A stretch of 6,840 bases of DNA from Rhodopirellula sp. (GTDB taxonomy: Bacteria > Planctomycetota > Planctomycetia > Pirellulales > Pirellulaceae). The stretch covers positions 1 to 6,840 of the forward strand of contig DOPG01000064.1 in NCBI GenBank assembly GCA_003513555.1. The letters run 5' to 3'. Below the pieces are notes generated by a model. The model ran no database searches. It worked only from the letters and a program-made list of their open reading frames with translations, and was not told where the DNA came from. The translations under genes were made by a program, and so were the position numbers. This document shows, in pieces, positions 6,594-6,840 of the stretch (position 1 is the stretch's first letter; each line of letters begins with the position of its first letter).

Positions 6594-6840
6594 TTTGCGG
6601 GCAAAGATCCTAATCTAGTGAACGGCGGCCTCTGACATTAAGGAGGCCTTACAATGGGGTTCAGCAAAAACAGCTGCCAGCCCCGAAACAGACCACGCCC
6701 CGAAACTCAGATATACTCCTCGAAACCAGTCACGATCACCAAACATTCGTAGCCCCATGATGCTTCCCAGCCACCTTCGCCGTTCACAAGTTTTGATACT
6801 GACGTTAGGCATGACTTGCATCCTGTTGGCCCCTTGCAAC
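6594..6840. other. Unassigned right edge with conflicting small frames
   Basis: Three readings compete here. On the minus strand a frame open to the window edge runs from 6839 to a stop at 6615; its 74 residues are Arg/Trp-rich with no domain. A second minus-strand frame enters from beyond 6840 and stops at 6805, so an upstream gene could end there. On the plus strand a 32-codon frame (6654-6752) follows a perfect AAGGAGG at 6640-6646. A 6-bp inverted repeat GGCCTC/GAGGCC (6627-6632 and 6643-6648) overlaps that AAGGAGG. None can be chosen without the neighbouring sequence. Confidence 0.4.

Noticed and set aside
1..6840. Mobile element, prophage, toxin-antitoxin pair or biosynthetic cluster
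   Set aside because: No transposase, integrase, phage structural gene, toxin-antitoxin pair, tRNA with attachment repeats or biosynthetic enzyme can be recognised. The genes look like ordinary envelope-associated chromosomal genes.

Overview
The window most resembles a chromosomal segment from a planctomycete, probably in the Pirellulaceae/Rhodopirellula neighbourhood. This is inferred from content, not from a marker gene. It holds a signal-peptide-bearing, tricorn-like S41 protease with propeller, PDZ and catalytic parts. It also holds an exported calcineurin-like phosphoesterase of the PDTQ type and a small secreted protein with an LYxGLPxHP motif. Shine-Dalgarno signals are weak or absent, GTG/TTG starts are plausible, base composition is moderate and gene spacing is loose.

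Layout from left to right. Positions 1-545 appear non-coding, with a short direct repeat and a hairpin at the left edge and a plausible sigma70-type promoter near 436-464. Positions 546-1130 (+) encode a 194-residue secreted protein of unknown function with a conserved-looking Cys/His pattern that includes CFGCH. Positions 1131-1455 lie between convergent genes and carry a 10-bp inverted repeat and a short terminator-like hairpin. Positions 1456-2595 (-) encode an exported metallophosphoesterase. Positions 2687-6109 (-) encode the large tricorn-like protease, with its start possibly at 6145 or 6091. Positions 6110-6398 look non-coding apart from a candidate -10 element. Positions 6399-6593 (-) may encode a small two-helix membrane protein. 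Positions 6594-6840 cannot be assigned.

The protease and phosphoesterase are co-directional, 91 bases apart, with no terminator seen between them, so they may be co-transcribed. All three confident proteins carry export signals, so the region is devoted to the cell envelope or periplasm. Nothing links them into one pathway beyond that location.

I looked for an undescribed system (CRISPR, toxin-antitoxin pair, mobile element, retron, prophage, biosynthetic cluster) and found none. The most interesting items are local: an unusual final metal-binding motif in the phosphoesterase, a CxxCH motif in the small secreted protein, a tandem 24-bp repeat encoding a charged linker inside the protease propeller, and several small palindromic or small-ORF signals.
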